A DNA stretch of 64,000 nt from Acetobacteraceae bacterium H6797 (GTDB lineage: Bacteria > Pseudomonadota > Alphaproteobacteria > Acetobacterales > Acetobacteraceae), in assembly GCA_015223225.1 (NCBI GenBank), contig JADFCQ010000003.1, forward strand, positions 310,001 to 374,000, given 5' to 3'. Position 1 is the first letter of the stretch; each line of letters starts with the position of its first letter. Positions 43,359 through 55,688 of the stretch are shown here, in pieces. The notes beneath the pieces were generated by a model that saw only the letters and a program-made list of their open reading frames with translations, was not told where the DNA came from and did not search any database. The position numbers and the translations under genes are program-made.

Positions 43359-44573
43359 ATGGCGGCTGAAGCGGATCAGGCGGCGCCTCGGCGGGCGCGC
43401 ATTCCCGGCGGCATCTGGGCGCTGGGCTTCGTCAGCCTGCTGATGGACGTCTCCTCCGAGATGATCCATGCGCTGCTCCCCATCTACATGGTGGCCGTGC
43501 TCGGCACCTCGGTTCTGGCCGTGGGCATCATCGAGGGCATCGCTGAAGCCACCGCCGCCATCGTGAAGATCTTCTCGGGCGCCATCAGCGATTGGCTCGG
43601 CAAGCGCAAGCTGCTCGCCGTGATCGGCTATGGGCTCGGCGCCATCACCAAGCCGATTTTTCCGCTGATGCCGGTGCTTGAATGGCTCGTCGCCGCGCGC
43701 TTCATCGACCGCGTGGGCAAGGGCATCCGCGGCGCCCCGCGCGATGCGCTGGTGGCCGATATCGCGCCGAAGGAATTGCGCGGCGCTGCCTTCGGATTGC
43801 GCCAAACCCTCGATACCATCGGCGCTTTCATGGGGCCGCTTCTCGCGATCGGCTTCATGTGGATGCTGGCCGATAACTTCCAGGCGGTGTTCTGGATCGC
43901 GGTGATCCCGGGCTTTCTCTCCGTCATCGTGCTGCTCTGCTTCGTGCGCGAGCCGCCCCGGCAGGCGGCCGCCAAACCGGCGAGGCTGCCGCTGAACCGC
44001 GCCGATCTCGCGCGGCTCGGGCGGCGCTACTGGGCGGTGGTCGCGGTGGCGGGCGTTTTCACCCTCGCGCGGTTCAGTGAGGCTTTTCTGTTGCTGCGGG
44101 CTCAGGAATTCGGGCTCGCGCTGCATCTGACGCCGCTGGTGCTGGTGGTGATGAGCGTGGCCTATTCGCTCTCCTCCTATCCCGTCGGCGTCATCTCCGA
44201 CCGGATGGATCGCAGCGCGCTGCTCGTCATCGGGCTGCTGCTGCTGGTCGCGGCCGATCTGGTGCTGGCCTTCGCGCCCAATCTCGTCGTGCTGAGCCTA
44301 GGCCTCGTGCTCTGGGGCCTGCATATGGGCTGCAGCCAGGGGCTGATCGCCACTCTGGTCGCCGATGCGGCCCCGCCCGAATTGCGCGGCACGGCCTTCG
44401 GGATGCTGAACCTGCTGACGGGCCTCGCGCTGCTGGTGGCCAGCGTGCTCGCCGCACTGCTCTGGGATGGCATCGGCTCGACGGCGACCTTCCTGACCGG
44501 CGCCGTTTTCACCTTGCTCGCCTGCGCGGGGCTGGTGCTGCTGCGACGGCGGGGGCTGCTCGCGGAAGGCTGA
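43359..44573 (+). CDS. MFS transporter
   Basis: 404 residues from the ATG at 43359 (GGGGGG upstream); a GTG at 43338 would add seven residues. Twelve hydrophobic segments. Notable are MDVSSEMIHALLPIYMVAVLG in the first helix and VGIIEGIAEATAAIVKIFSGAISDWLGKRKLLAVIGYGLGAITKP with an MFS loop motif A. RFIDRVGKGIRGAPRDALVAD is the cytoplasmic inter-bundle signature seen in a group of MFS proteins (PMT/GudP-unlike, sometimes called MdfA-like), so substrate is open. A hairpin follows the gene. Confidence 0.88.
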   Translation: MAAEADQAAPRRARIPGGIWALGFVSLLMDVSSEMIHALLPIYMVAVLGTSVLAVGIIEGIAEATAAIVKIFSGAISDWLGKRKLLAVIGYGLGAITKPIFPLMPVLEWLVAARFIDRVGKGIRGAPRDALVADIAPKELRGAAFGLRQTLDTIGAFMGPLLAIGFMWMLADNFQAVFWIAVIPGFLSVIVLLCFVREPPRQAAAKPARLPLNRADLARLGRRYWAVVAVAGVFTLARFSEAFLLLRAQEFGLALHLTPLVLVVMSVAYSLSSYPVGVISDRMDRSALLVIGLLLLVAADLVLAFAPNLVVLSLGLVLWGLHMGCSQGLIATLVADAAPPELRGTAFGMLNLLTGLALLVASVLAALLWDGIGSTATFLTGAVFTLLACAGLVLLRRRGLLAEG

Positions 44574-44611
44574 GGCTTCGCCTTCCGCATTGCTGGCCTG
44601 CGCCGGGCGGG

Positions 44612-44631
44612 CCCATGCATTGGCGCATGGG
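44612..44631. terminator. Hairpin after MFS gene
   Basis: Perfect seven-pair stem CCCATGC/GCATGGG (44612-44618 with 44625-44631) around ATTGGC. Weak T-run, so it is only a likely terminator. Confidence 0.45.
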
Positions 44632-44754
44632 GATGGAACGCAGTTCGAGAATGGGACTGAACGCTTCCAGGGAGCAAATACGGGTCAACGACGGCGCTGA
44701 TCGCCGCCAACCGAAACCCAAGCCCCTCAGGGGCAACGAACAGGAACTAGAACA

Positions 44755-45135
44755 ATGTCCATGATCCGCACCCTTGCCGCCGCCGCCCTGATCGCCGGTG
44801 GTGCCCTTGTCTCGAACGGCGCCTTTGCCCGTGACCTGGGCGAGCGCAGCTATCCGATCACGACCGGCCATGCCGAGACGGCGGTGGTCGATTACGGCCC
44901 CGACGCGCTGCGCCACAACGTTCTGGGCGGTGGCGTGGTCGCCGACCAGAAGCAGCTGAACGGCGACACCAAGGCCGTCTACGGCGCCAACGCCCAGAGC
45001 CAGGCGCCCCGCCAGAACCTGGTGCCGGTGACGGTCGGTAGCGGCGAGAGCGCCGAGATCATCTGGGTGCCCGCGAATGAGGCCCCCTCGGCCGCGGCCG
45101 GCGGCACGGCCCCGGTCGGCGCCATCAACGGCTGA
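44755..45135 (+). CDS. Secreted protein of unknown function
   Basis: 126 residues, ATG 44755 with AGGA upstream. A clear signal peptide (MSMIRTLAAAALIAGGALVSNGAFA, cleaved about residue 25) leads to a short mature chain of about 100 residues with no Cys, no hydrophobic segment and a Gly/Ala/Ser/Pro-rich tail (SAAAGGTAPVGAING). VDYGPDALRHNVLGGGVVADQ is the most ordered part. No family recognised. It has a monocistronic layout with its own terminator, so it is likely made as a single product. Codon usage resembles its neighbours; start and stop are clear. Confidence 0.6.
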   Translation: MSMIRTLAAAALIAGGALVSNGAFARDLGERSYPITTGHAETAVVDYGPDALRHNVLGGGVVADQKQLNGDTKAVYGANAQSQAPRQNLVPVTVGSGESAEIIWVPANEAPSAAAGGTAPVGAING

Positions 45136-45168
45136 TCCGGGCCGGGGAAAGCCCGGAGCCCAAGCATG

Positions 45169-45204
45169 AAAAAGGCGGCTGCCCCCAGGGCGGCCGCCTT
45201 TTCC
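45169..45204. terminator. Intrinsic terminator after secreted-protein gene
   Basis: Nine-pair stem AAAGGCGGC/GCCGCCTTT (45171-45179 with 45193-45201) with an inner TGCCC/GGGC pairing, flanked by A5 and T4. Confidence 0.8.
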
Positions 45205-45217
45205 TTTGTCGGCCCCG

Positions 45218-47614
45218 TCACGTTGGCGGCAGCAGCGCCTCGGCGCAGGCGTCGAGAATAGCATCCACATCCAGCCCATAGGCGCGATAGAGGTCGGGGA
45301 TATCGCCCGCCTGCCCGAAACGGTCCACGCCCAGCGGCACCACGCGCTGGCCGCGCACCGCGCCCATCCAGGCATGGGCGGCCGGATGCCCATCCAGCAC
45401 GCTCACCAGGGCCGCATCGGGGGCGAGGGGTGCCAGCAGCGTCTCGATATGGCTCTTGCGCCGCGCCTGTCCCTGGCGGATGCCGCGCCGGGCCGCGAGC
45501 CAATCGGCATGCAGCCGGTCCGCACTCGTAATGGCCAGCAGCCCCGCGCCCGGCTCCTCCTCGCGAAGCTGGGCGAAGGCCTCCTCCGCTTCCGGCGCCA
45601 CAGCCCCCTGATAGGCAAGGGCGATCCTGGCCCCCGGCGCGGGCGGCACGGCCCAATAACCGCCGGCGATCACCCCTTCAGCATTCAGCTCCCGCTTCGG
45701 CTGCACCATCGCGCGGGTGGACAGCCGCAGCCAGACGGCCGAGCCATCGGGCTTCTGCATATGCTCGAGCCCCCAGCGCATCAACACGGCCAGCTCGTCG
45801 GCATAGGCGGGCTCGAAACTCGCCAGCCGGTCCTGCGCCATGCCGATCAGCGGGGTATTGACGCTCTGATGCTGCCCGCCCTCCGGCGCCAGGGTCAGGC
45901 CCGAGGGCGTGCTGACCAGCATGAAGCGCGCATCCTGGTAACAGGCATAGATCAGCGCATCGAGGCCACGATTGACGAAGGGGTCATAGACCGTCCCGAT
46001 CGGCAGCAGCCGCGCGCCATGCAGCCGATCCGCGAGGCCCAGCGCGGCGAGAACCAGGAAGAGGTTCTGCTCCGCGATGCCCAGTTCCACATGCTGCCCC
46101 TCGGGCGACATGCCCCAGCGCTGCGCCGAGGCGAGCTTGGCGTCGCGGAAGACATCGTTCTTCTTGTGCCGGTCGAAAATCCCGCGCCGGTTCACCCAGG
46201 GGCCGAGATTGGTCGAGACGGTCACGTCCGGGCTGGTCGTGACGATGCGCTGGGCGAGCGGCCCCATCTCCCCCTGGCCGCGCCCCACCTCGGCGAGAAT
46301 TTCCCCGAAAGCCGCCTGGGTGGAGAGCTTCCGCCCCTCCGGCACCTTCGGCACGGGGAAGGCCTTGGGCACCGGCACGGCGGGCGCGGCGAGGCTTCGA
46401 CCCTCGGGCGCCAGCTTCTGCGCGAAGGGCAGGCTGTCGAGAAAGGCCTGCATTTCCGATTCGGAGAAATCCAGCCCCTCGAAGCGGTCCCATTCATGGC
46501 CGTCACGGATATTCATCAGCGCCTTGAACTCGGCCATCTGCTCCTTGGTCATCAGCCCGGCATGATTGTCCTTATGCCCGGCGAAGGGCAGGCCCATGCC
46601 CTTGGTCGTATAGGCGATGAAGCAGGTGGGCTGGTCGCCCTCGGCATCCTGGGCGCGGAAAGCCTCCGTGAGCGTCTCGATGTCATGGCCGCCGAGATTG
46701 GTCATCAGCGCGCTCAGCTCGTCATCCGAAAGCGGGTCGATGATGGCGCGGATGCCCTCCACCCGGCCTAGCTCGGCTAGCACCGCGTTGCGCCAGGCCG
46801 CGCCGCCCTGGAAGGTCAGGGCCGCGTAGAGGCTGTTGGGGCAATCGTCGATCCAGCGGCGGAGATGCTCGCCATCGGGCCGGGCGAAAGCCGCTTCCAG
46901 CTTCCGCCCGTATTTGAGGGTGACGACATTCCAGCCCATATCGCGGAACAGGCCCTCGATGCGGCCGAAAAGCCGGTCCGGCACTACGGAATCGAGGCTC
47001 TGGCGGTTGTAATCGACCACCCACCAGACATCGCGGATATCGTGTTTCCAGCCTTCGAGCAGGGCTTCGTAGATATTGCCCTCGTCCAACTCGGCATCGC
47101 CCACGATGGCCACATGCCGCCCGCGCGGCATGCCTTCCCGCGCCAGGCCGTGCAGATGCACATAGTCCTGCACCAGCGAGGAAAAGCTGGTCAGCGCCAC
47201 GCCCAGGCCCACGGAACCGGTCGAGAAATCGACCTCCGCCCCGTCCTTCACCCGGCTCGGATAGGGCTGGATGCCGCCGAACTGGCGCAGGGTGGCGAGC
47301 TTCTCGCGGTCCTGCCGCCCGAGCAGGTAGTTCAGCGCGTGGAAGACCGGCCCGGCATGGGGCTTCACCGCCACCCGGTCCTGCGGGCGGAGGATATCGG
47401 CATAGAGCGCGGTGAGGATCGAGATGACCGAGGCCGAACTGGCCTGATGCCCGCCGACCTTCAGCCCGTCGCGATTGGGGCGGATATGGTTGGCGTGATG
47501 GATCATCCAGGCCGAGAGCCAGAGCAGCTTGCGCTCCAGCGCATGCAGCAGCTCGACATGGCGGGCCCCGCCGATAGGCGTGGCCGGCAGGGTGGTTCCA
47601 GGCGTGGCGTTCAT
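45218..47614 (-). CDS. Stand-alone transketolase/pyruvate dehydrogenase E1-like TPP enzyme
   Basis: 798 residues from ATG 47614. Thiamine diphosphate site: VGDAELDEGNIYEALL (172-187) with N203 closing the GD-x-N motif; DRHKKNDVFRDAKLASAQRWG, then ELGIAEQNLFLVLAALGL and SGLTLAPEGGQHQSVNTPLIGM and FEPAYADELAVLM show the pyrimidine and C-terminal transketolase domains. These are closer to homodimeric E1 (AceE) than to transketolase; AceE is about 890 residues, so this is about 90 shorter. No lipoyl E2 or E3 is near, and the E1 N-terminal E2-binding extension seems reduced. True partner and reaction are unknown; a decarboxylation of a 2-oxo acid or a ketol transfer is likely. Confidence 0.75.
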   Translation of the reverse strand: MNATPGTTLPATPIGGARHVELLHALERKLLWLSAWMIHHANHIRPNRDGLKVGGHQASSASVISILTALYADILRPQDRVAVKPHAGPVFHALNYLLGRQDREKLATLRQFGGIQPYPSRVKDGAEVDFSTGSVGLGVALTSFSSLVQDYVHLHGLAREGMPRGRHVAIVGDAELDEGNIYEALLEGWKHDIRDVWWVVDYNRQSLDSVVPDRLFGRIEGLFRDMGWNVVTLKYGRKLEAAFARPDGEHLRRWIDDCPNSLYAALTFQGGAAWRNAVLAELGRVEGIRAIIDPLSDDELSALMTNLGGHDIETLTEAFRAQDAEGDQPTCFIAYTTKGMGLPFAGHKDNHAGLMTKEQMAEFKALMNIRDGHEWDRFEGLDFSESEMQAFLDSLPFAQKLAPEGRSLAAPAVPVPKAFPVPKVPEGRKLSTQAAFGEILAEVGRGQGEMGPLAQRIVTTSPDVTVSTNLGPWVNRRGIFDRHKKNDVFRDAKLASAQRWGMSPEGQHVELGIAEQNLFLVLAALGLADRLHGARLLPIGTVYDPFVNRGLDALIYACYQDARFMLVSTPSGLTLAPEGGQHQSVNTPLIGMAQDRLASFEPAYADELAVLMRWGLEHMQKPDGSAVWLRLSTRAMVQPKRELNAEGVIAGGYWAVPPAPGARIALAYQGAVAPEAEEAFAQLREEEPGAGLLAITSADRLHADWLAARRGIRQGQARRKSHIETLLAPLAPDAALVSVLDGHPAAHAWMGAVRGQRVVPLGVDRFGQAGDIPDLYRAYGLDVDAILDACAEALLPPT

Positions 47615-47709
47615 CGCGACCCCGCTCTCCAGAGACGTTCCTCCGGGGGAGCATAGGGTCAGGCGGGGCCGCGGCAGAAGCCCCGAAAGCCGGCGAAAGT
47701 CAGGGAAGT

Positions 47710-48918
47710 TCAGGCTTTCTTTGCTGCACGTGCGAGGAAGAAGCGGCTCAGCCGCGCCACCGCCTCCCGCGCCAGCTCGGGCGAGATGGCGAAGCAGAGG
47801 CGGAGCTGCCCCTCGCCATCCGGGCCGAAAGCCGCCCCCGGCGCGAGGCCCACCTTGGCCTCCTTCAGCAATTCGATGGCGAAGGCCAGGCTGTCCGTCA
47901 CGCCCTCGACCGAGAACATGACGTAGAAGGAACCCTCCGGCGCCCGGAGCGTGATACCCGGCAGGGCGGCCAGGCCCTCGCAGACGATCTGCCGGCTTTC
48001 GGCGCAGCGCGAGACCATCTGGCGGATGAAGCCGTCGCCCTTCTCCAGCGCCTCGATGCAGGCATGCTGGATGAAGGTGGGGATGGAGGTGGTGTTGTAC
48101 TGCGAGAGATTGTCGAAAACCGGCGCCAGCCCCTCGGGAAAGATCATCCAGCCCGCTCGCCAGCCGGTCATCGCCCAGTTCTTCGAGAAGGTATTGGTGA
48201 TGATCAGCCGGTCATCCGGCGTGCAGACCTGCAGGAAGGAGGGCGCGATCGCATTGCCGTAGCAGAAGTGGTTGTAGACCTCGTCCGAGATCAGCCAGAG
48301 CCCCTTGGCGCGCACCAGGTCCCGCAGCTGCTCCATCTGGGCGGAGGGCATGACCCAGCCGGTCGGGTTGGAGGGCGAGTTGATGGCGATCATCCGCGTG
48401 CGGGGCGTGATGGCGGCCTCGATATCGCCGAGATCCAGGCTGAAGCTGCCGTCGCCCGCACGCCGAAAGGGCACGGTGACCGGCTCGGCCCCGGCGATCC
48501 GCACCGTCTCGGCGAGGTTCGGCCAGGCGGGGCCGGGGATGATGACTTCCTCGCCCGGCTCCACGATGGCCTGGATGGCCTGCATGATGGCGTTCATGCC
48601 GCCGGTCGTGATGGTGAAGCGGGAAGGGGCGACCTCCACGTTCCAATGCCGCTGGTGATAGGCGGAAAGCGCCTCGCGCAGCTTCGGCAGGCCCAGCGCA
48701 TAGGTATAACGCGTATGCCCGGCCCGGACGGCGGCATCGGCCGCATCGGCCACGAAGCCGGGCGTCGCGAGATCACCCTCGCCGATCCAGAGCTTGATCA
48801 CCGCCGGGTCCTCACGGCCCAGATCGGCCACGGCGGCGATGAGATTGGGCTGCAGCCCGGCGACCCGGGGGCGAAGGCCGGCCATGGGGGAAGGGGGGAT
48901 GGTATCGGCGCTGCTCAT
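47710..48918 (-). CDS. Class I/II pyridoxal-phosphate aminotransferase
   Basis: 402 residues. PLP residues by position: Asn184 (NSPSNPTG), Asp212 (ISDEVYNHF), Tyr215 and Lys246 (SKNWAMTGWRAGW, the Schiff-base lysine), and Arg for the substrate carboxylate near LRLCFAIS (about residue 378). It belongs to fold-type I AspC/AlaT-like aminotransferases. Acceptor amino acid unclear; the ARO9/AspC subtype is possible. Ninety-five bases upstream of the E1-like gene on the same strand, so they may form a transcription unit that turns amino acids into the E1-type enzyme's 2-oxo acids. Confidence 0.9.
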   Translation of the reverse strand: MSSADTIPPSPMAGLRPRVAGLQPNLIAAVADLGREDPAVIKLWIGEGDLATPGFVADAADAAVRAGHTRYTYALGLPKLREALSAYHQRHWNVEVAPSRFTITTGGMNAIMQAIQAIVEPGEEVIIPGPAWPNLAETVRIAGAEPVTVPFRRAGDGSFSLDLGDIEAAITPRTRMIAINSPSNPTGWVMPSAQMEQLRDLVRAKGLWLISDEVYNHFCYGNAIAPSFLQVCTPDDRLIITNTFSKNWAMTGWRAGWMIFPEGLAPVFDNLSQYNTTSIPTFIQHACIEALEKGDGFIRQMVSRCAESRQIVCEGLAALPGITLRAPEGSFYVMFSVEGVTDSLAFAIELLKEAKVGLAPGAAFGPDGEGQLRLCFAISPELAREAVARLSRFFLARAAKKA

Positions 48919-49082
48919 GGATTCTGCCCGGCCTGCGGTTCTGCTGCCTCTTCTTGCGGCCCCCCGCGCCCCCGAACAAGCCCACCCGAGGGCTTTGCTG
49001 GGCTGTTACGCGCGCGGGGTGGCTTGGAAAGCGGCGCGGCCTGCGCTAAAGGCCCCGGCTCACGGTGCCAAACCCAGGCCCC

Positions 49083-49167
49083 GCGGGCGTGGTGGAATTG
49101 GTAGACACGCTGGATTTAGGTTCCAGTGGCGCAAGCCGTGGGGGTTCAAGTCCCTCCGCCCGCACCA
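49083..49167 (+). tRNA. tRNA-Leu (TAG)
   Basis: 85-nt type II tRNA: acceptor GCGGGCG/CGCCCGC, anticodon stem CTGGA/TCCAG with loop TTTAGGT giving anticodon TAG, a long variable arm and encoded CCA. Directly upstream of tig. Confidence 0.96.
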
Positions 49168-49220
49168 AGGGTCAAGCAAGTAGTTGTTTTTTCTCGATCT
49201 CTAAGGATGGACTTCCAACG

Positions 49221-50543
49221 ATGCAGGTGACCGAGCTCGCGAACGAGGGTCTGAAGCGCGGCTATGCCGTGACGGTGTCGGCCGATCAGATCGCTACCGG
49301 CCGCGACAAGCGGCTCGCCGAGGTGGCCAAGGACCTTAAGATGCCGGGCTTCCGCCCCGGCAAGGTGCCGATGGCCATCGTGAAGCAGCGCTATGCCGCT
49401 GCCATCATGTCGGAAGTGCTGGACGAGCAGGTCCAGGGCGCCGTCTCGAAGCTGATGGCCGACCGCGGCCTCCGCCCGGCCCTGCAGCCGAAGATCGAGG
49501 TGGTGAAGTTCGACGAGGGTTCCGATCTGGAATTCAAGATCGACCTCGAAGTCCTGCCCGAGATCGCCGTCCCCGATTTCGCCGCGATCGAGCTGGAGCG
49601 CCCGAAGGCCGAGCCCGCCGAATCCGAGATCGAGGGCACGCTGACCAAGATCGCCGCCCGTAACCGCAAGCTCGAGGACGTGACCGAGGACCGCGCCGCC
49701 GCCAAGGGCGACGTGCTGGTCTGCGACTTCACGGGCAGCATCGACGGCGTCGAGTTCGAGGGCGGCAAGGCCCAGGACATGCAGATCGAAGTGGCTGGCG
49801 AAGGCTTCATCCCGGGCTTCACCGAGCAGCTCGAGGGCATGAAGGCCGGCGAGACCAAGGTGATCGACGTCAAGTTCCCGGCCGAATACGGCGCGGCTGA
49901 GCTGGCCGGCAAGGACGCGAAGTTCGAGATCGTCGCCAAGGCCCTCAAGGCCCCGGTCGACGCCCCGATCGACGACGAATTCGCCAAGTCCGTCGGCATG
50001 GAGAGCGTCGAGAAGCTCCGCGAGGAGATCAAGACCTCCCTCCAGCGCGAATATGACGGCCTGTCGCGCATGAAGGTGAAGCGCGCCCTGCTCGACGCCC
50101 TGGCCGCCAAGGCCGACTTCCCCGTGCCGCAGGGCATGGTCGATGGCGAGTTCGAGCAGATCTGGCAGCGCGTCGAGGCCGACCTGAAAGCCGGCAATCT
50201 CGACGAGGACGACAAGGGCAAGGACGAGGAGACGCTGAAGGCCGACTACCGCGCCATCGCCGAGCGTCGCATCCGCCTGGGCCTGCTGCTGTCGGAGATC
50301 GGCCGCACCAACAATATCCAGGTGACGCCGGAAGAACTCCGCCGCGCCGCCTTCCAGGAAGCGATGAAGTATCGCGACCAGTTCAAGCAGGTTCTGGACT
50401 TCTTCGAGAAGAACCCGCAGGCGCAGGAAAGCCTCCGCGCCCCGATCTTCGAAGAGAAGGTCGTCGATTTCATGCTCGAACTGGCCAAGGTCACCGACAA
50501 GACCGTGACGCCGGAAGAGCTGGCCACGCTTTCGGCCGCTTGA
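49221..50543 (+). CDS. tig: Trigger factor
   Basis: 440 residues. N-terminal ribosome-binding domain (about 1-115): GFRPGKVP carries the loop that docks on ribosomal protein L23. Middle FKBP-like PPIase domain (about 150-240) with GDVLVCDFTGSIDGVEFEGGKAQDM and GFIPGFTEQLEGMKAGE. C-terminal chaperone arms (about 260-430). It meets nascent chains at the exit tunnel and delays folding. The ATG follows tRNA-Leu by 53 bases. Order tig-clpP-clpX-lon is common and links chaperone to protease synthesis. Confidence 0.98.
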   Translation: MQVTELANEGLKRGYAVTVSADQIATGRDKRLAEVAKDLKMPGFRPGKVPMAIVKQRYAAAIMSEVLDEQVQGAVSKLMADRGLRPALQPKIEVVKFDEGSDLEFKIDLEVLPEIAVPDFAAIELERPKAEPAESEIEGTLTKIAARNRKLEDVTEDRAAAKGDVLVCDFTGSIDGVEFEGGKAQDMQIEVAGEGFIPGFTEQLEGMKAGETKVIDVKFPAEYGAAELAGKDAKFEIVAKALKAPVDAPIDDEFAKSVGMESVEKLREEIKTSLQREYDGLSRMKVKRALLDALAAKADFPVPQGMVDGEFEQIWQRVEADLKAGNLDEDDKGKDEETLKADYRAIAERRIRLGLLLSEIGRTNNIQVTPEELRRAAFQEAMKYRDQFKQVLDFFEKNPQAQESLRAPIFEEKVVDFMLELAKVTDKTVTPEELATLSAA

Positions 50544-50586
50544 TTGAGCAGGCCGCCCCTCGGGTCGGCCATTACTCGTGCTTGGG

Positions 50587-50612
50587 GCGGGGCCGGCATA
50601 TGCCGGCCCCGC
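50587..50612. terminator. 26-bp palindrome after tig
   Basis: GCGGGGCCGGC-ATAT-GCCGGCCCCGC: eleven GC-rich pairs around a four-base loop, 44 bases after the tig stop. It can reduce read-through to clpP; no strong T-run follows. Confidence 0.55.
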
Positions 50613-50819
50613 ATCCGTTTCAGGGGCGGGAAGCGTATCTGCCCCTCTTTTTCATCGGCGAAAGCTGCCCCATGTTAACCCTGGGCGGCTAGTCTGCCAC
50701 GGACGGGGCCGAATCCCGTCCAGGCCTGCCGGTGGGGGAACCGGTTGGGCAAGGGCCGATGGCCTGCACTGGTCCCCAAGGTTGAGCCCGCTGTCACCAG
50801 CGGCGGAAAGGATACGAGG

Positions 50820-51470
50820 ATGCTGCGGGACCGCGATCCAATTGAAGTCTTCCAGAACACCCTGGTGCCGATGGTCATCGAGCAGACGGCGCGGGGTGAA
50901 CGGTCGTTTGATATTTATTCGCGCCTGCTGAAGGAGCGGATCATTTTCTTGACCGGCCAGGTCTATGACCAGGTTTCGTCGCTGATTTGTGCCCAGCTGC
51001 TGTTCCTGGAGAGCGAGAACCCCAATAAGGACATCGCTTTCTACATCAATAGCCCGGGCGGCGTCGTTTCGGCCGGCCTCGCGATGTATGACACCATGCA
51101 GTATATCCGGGCGCCGGTTTCGACCGTCTGCATCGGCATGGCCGCCTCCATGGGCAGCCTGCTGCTGACCGCCGGCGAGAAGGGCAAGCGATTCGCCCTG
51201 CCGAATAGCCGCATCATGGTGCATCAGCCCTCGGGCGGCGCGCAGGGCCAGGCCACGGATATCGAAATCCAGGCCCGGGAAATTCTGACGCTGCGCAAGC
51301 GGCTGAACCAGATCTATGTCGATCATACCGGCCAGACGATGGAGGCCATCGAGGCCAAGCTCGAGCGCGACAGCTATATGTCCGCCGACGAGGCCAAGGC
51401 TTTCGGCCTGATCGACGAGGTCGTCAACAAGCGCCCGAGCGGCCTGCCCGTGGCGGAGAACAAAGCGTGA
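50820..51470 (+). CDS. clpP: ATP-dependent Clp protease proteolytic subunit
   Basis: 216 residues; start ATG 50820. The Ser-His-Asp triad is Ser110 (GMAASMGS), His135 (MVHQPSGG) and Asp184 ([12 protein letters not shown]). [20 protein letters not shown] forms the handle region. It is a tetradecamer that, with ClpX or ClpA, degrades tagged or regulatory proteins in the cytoplasm. clpX follows after 141 bases. Confidence 0.98.
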   Translation: MLRDRDPIEVFQNTLVPMVIEQTARGERSFDIYSRLLKERIIFLTGQVYDQVSSLICAQLLFLESENPNKDIAFYINSPGGVVSAGLAMYDTMQYIRAPVSTVCIGMAASMGSLLLTAGEKGKRFALPNSRIMVHQPSGGAQGQATDIEIQAREILTLRKRLNQIYVDHTGQTMEAIEAKLERDSYMSADEAKAFGLIDEVVNKRPSGLPVAENKA

Positions 51471-51611
51471 TGGCGGCGCGGGCCCAGGGCAGGGTTGTCG
51501 CTTTGCGCGCCTCCCGTTTGCTCTGGGCCTGCGCGTCGTCCTTTCCCCCGCATGACAGCGGGGCTACAGTCCCAGGTGGCGCCCAAGGGCCGCTGCGGAC
51601 GAGGAGTGGTC

Positions 51612-52871
51612 ATGAGTAAATCCGGCGATTCAAAGAACACCTTGTATTGCTCGTTCTGCGGCAAGTCCCAGCACGAGGTCCGGAAGCTCATTGCCGGGCC
51701 GACGGTGTTCATCTGCGACGAATGCGTCGAACTCTGCATGGATATCATCCGTGAAGAGCACAAGACGCATCTCGTGAAGTCTCGGGACGGCGTGCCGACC
51801 CCGAAGGAAATCTGCAAGGTTTTGGACGATTACGTCATCGGGCAGGAACACGCGAAGCGAGTTCTTTCGGTGGCCGTGCATAACCACTACAAGCGCCTGG
51901 CCCATGGGGCCAAGGGCGGCGAGGTGGAGATCGCGAAGTCCAACATCATGCTGGTCGGGCCCACGGGCTCGGGCAAGACGCTGCTCGCGCAGACCCTGGC
52001 CCGCATCCTCGACGTGCCCTTCACCATGGCCGATGCGACCACCCTGACGGAGGCCGGCTATGTCGGCGAGGATGTGGAAAACATCATCCTCAAGCTCCTG
52101 CAGGCCGCGGATTACAACGTCGAGCGGGCCCAGCGCGGCATCGTTTATATTGACGAGGTCGACAAGATCAGCCGCAAGTCCGATAACCCCTCCATCACCC
52201 GTGATGTGAGCGGCGAGGGCGTGCAGCAGGCGCTGCTGAAGATCATGGAAGGCACCGTCGCCTCCGTGCCGCCGCAGGGCGGGCGCAAGCATCCGCAGCA
52301 GGAATTCCTGCAGGTCGATACCTCGAACATCCTCTTCATCGTCGGCGGCGCTTTCGCCGGGCTGGAGAAGATCATCGCCAGCCGCGGCGTGAAGGGCTCC
52401 GGCATCGGCTTCGGCGCCGATGTCCGCGGGCCGGACGAGCGCCGCACCGGGGCGATCCTGCGCGAGGTGGAGCCGGAAGATCTGCTGAAGTTCGGGCTCA
52501 TCCCCGAATTCATCGGCCGTCTGCCGGTCGTGGCCACGCTCGAGGATCTCGATGAGAAGGCCCTCATCGAAATCCTGACTAAGCCCAAGAACGCCCTGAT
52601 CAAGCAGTATCAGCGCCTGTTCGAGATGGAGGCGACCAAGCTCACCTTCACCGAGGACGCGCTGAAGTCGGTGGCCAACCGGGCCATCCAGCGCAAGACG
52701 GGTGCGCGCGGCCTGCGGTCGATCATGGAGGGCATCCTGCTCTCCACCATGTTCGACCTGCCGGGGCTCGACGACGTGGAAGAGGTCGTCGTCAACCGCG
52801 AAGTGGCCGAGGGCCGTGCGACGCCGCTGTTCATCTATGGTGAACGCCCGGCGGAGCAGACTTCGGCCTGA
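51612..52871 (+). CDS. clpX: ClpX, AAA+ unfoldase
   Basis: 419 residues. Zinc-binding N-domain with C13, C16, C35 and C38. Walker A 116-123 (GPTGSGKT), Walker B 177-183 (IVYIDEV), pore loop GYVGEDVE (149-156) and the IGF loop that docks on ClpP as GIGFGAD. It feeds unfolded substrates to ClpP. Shares GAGGAG ribosome site directly before ATG 51612. Confidence 0.98.
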   Translation: MSKSGDSKNTLYCSFCGKSQHEVRKLIAGPTVFICDECVELCMDIIREEHKTHLVKSRDGVPTPKEICKVLDDYVIGQEHAKRVLSVAVHNHYKRLAHGAKGGEVEIAKSNIMLVGPTGSGKTLLAQTLARILDVPFTMADATTLTEAGYVGEDVENIILKLLQAADYNVERAQRGIVYIDEVDKISRKSDNPSITRDVSGEGVQQALLKIMEGTVASVPPQGGRKHPQQEFLQVDTSNILFIVGGAFAGLEKIIASRGVKGSGIGFGADVRGPDERRTGAILREVEPEDLLKFGLIPEFIGRLPVVATLEDLDEKALIEILTKPKNALIKQYQRLFEMEATKLTFTEDALKSVANRAIQRKTGARGLRSIMEGILLSTMFDLPGLDDVEEVVVNREVAEGRATPLFIYGERPAEQTSA

Positions 52872-53048
52872 CGGGAAACGCCCGCCGGCCCATGTGCTCA
52901 TGCCATGTGCCAGGCGGGCCTCTCCCATAGTAGGCCCCCGGGGTTGCGGGGGGTGTGGTGAGGGGCCATCTTCATCACAACCCCGTGGCGCCGGGGCCCG
53001 TGCCGATGGCGGGCGGGCCCCCGCCGACTGTCCAATGTGAGGTCCCCA

Positions 53049-55463
<2,415 letters not shown>

Positions 55464-55490
55464 TCGGCTGACGGTCATCTGATACCGATG

Positions 55491-55526
55491 AAGCCACGGG
55501 GCGATTCGCCCCGTGGCTTTTTCTTT
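55491..55526 (+). terminator. lon intrinsic terminator
   Basis: Eleven-pair stem AGCCACGGGGC/GCCCCGTGGCT (55492-55502 with 55508-55518) around GATTC, followed by T5 and a further T-rich stretch. Confidence 0.9.
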
Positions 55527-55688
55527 GCCCGGGCCCCTGCCGCCTCGGCGCATGCCTGGATCGCAAGGGGAAGGCCCCTGTCATGCATTCCGGAACGCCG
55601 TTGCCGCAATGGTGCGAGTCGGCGGGCCACAGCGCGGTCAAACTCGCGGAAAGCGGCGGATAACTAGGGCGAATCGGGGCAAGCGGCG

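Noticed and set aside
45218-47614. Phosphoketolase or plain transketolase
   Set aside because: The motif set (GDAELDE, the SGLTLAPEGGQH stretch, FEPAYADELAVLM) reads nearer to homodimeric E1; phosphoketolase signatures were not seen.
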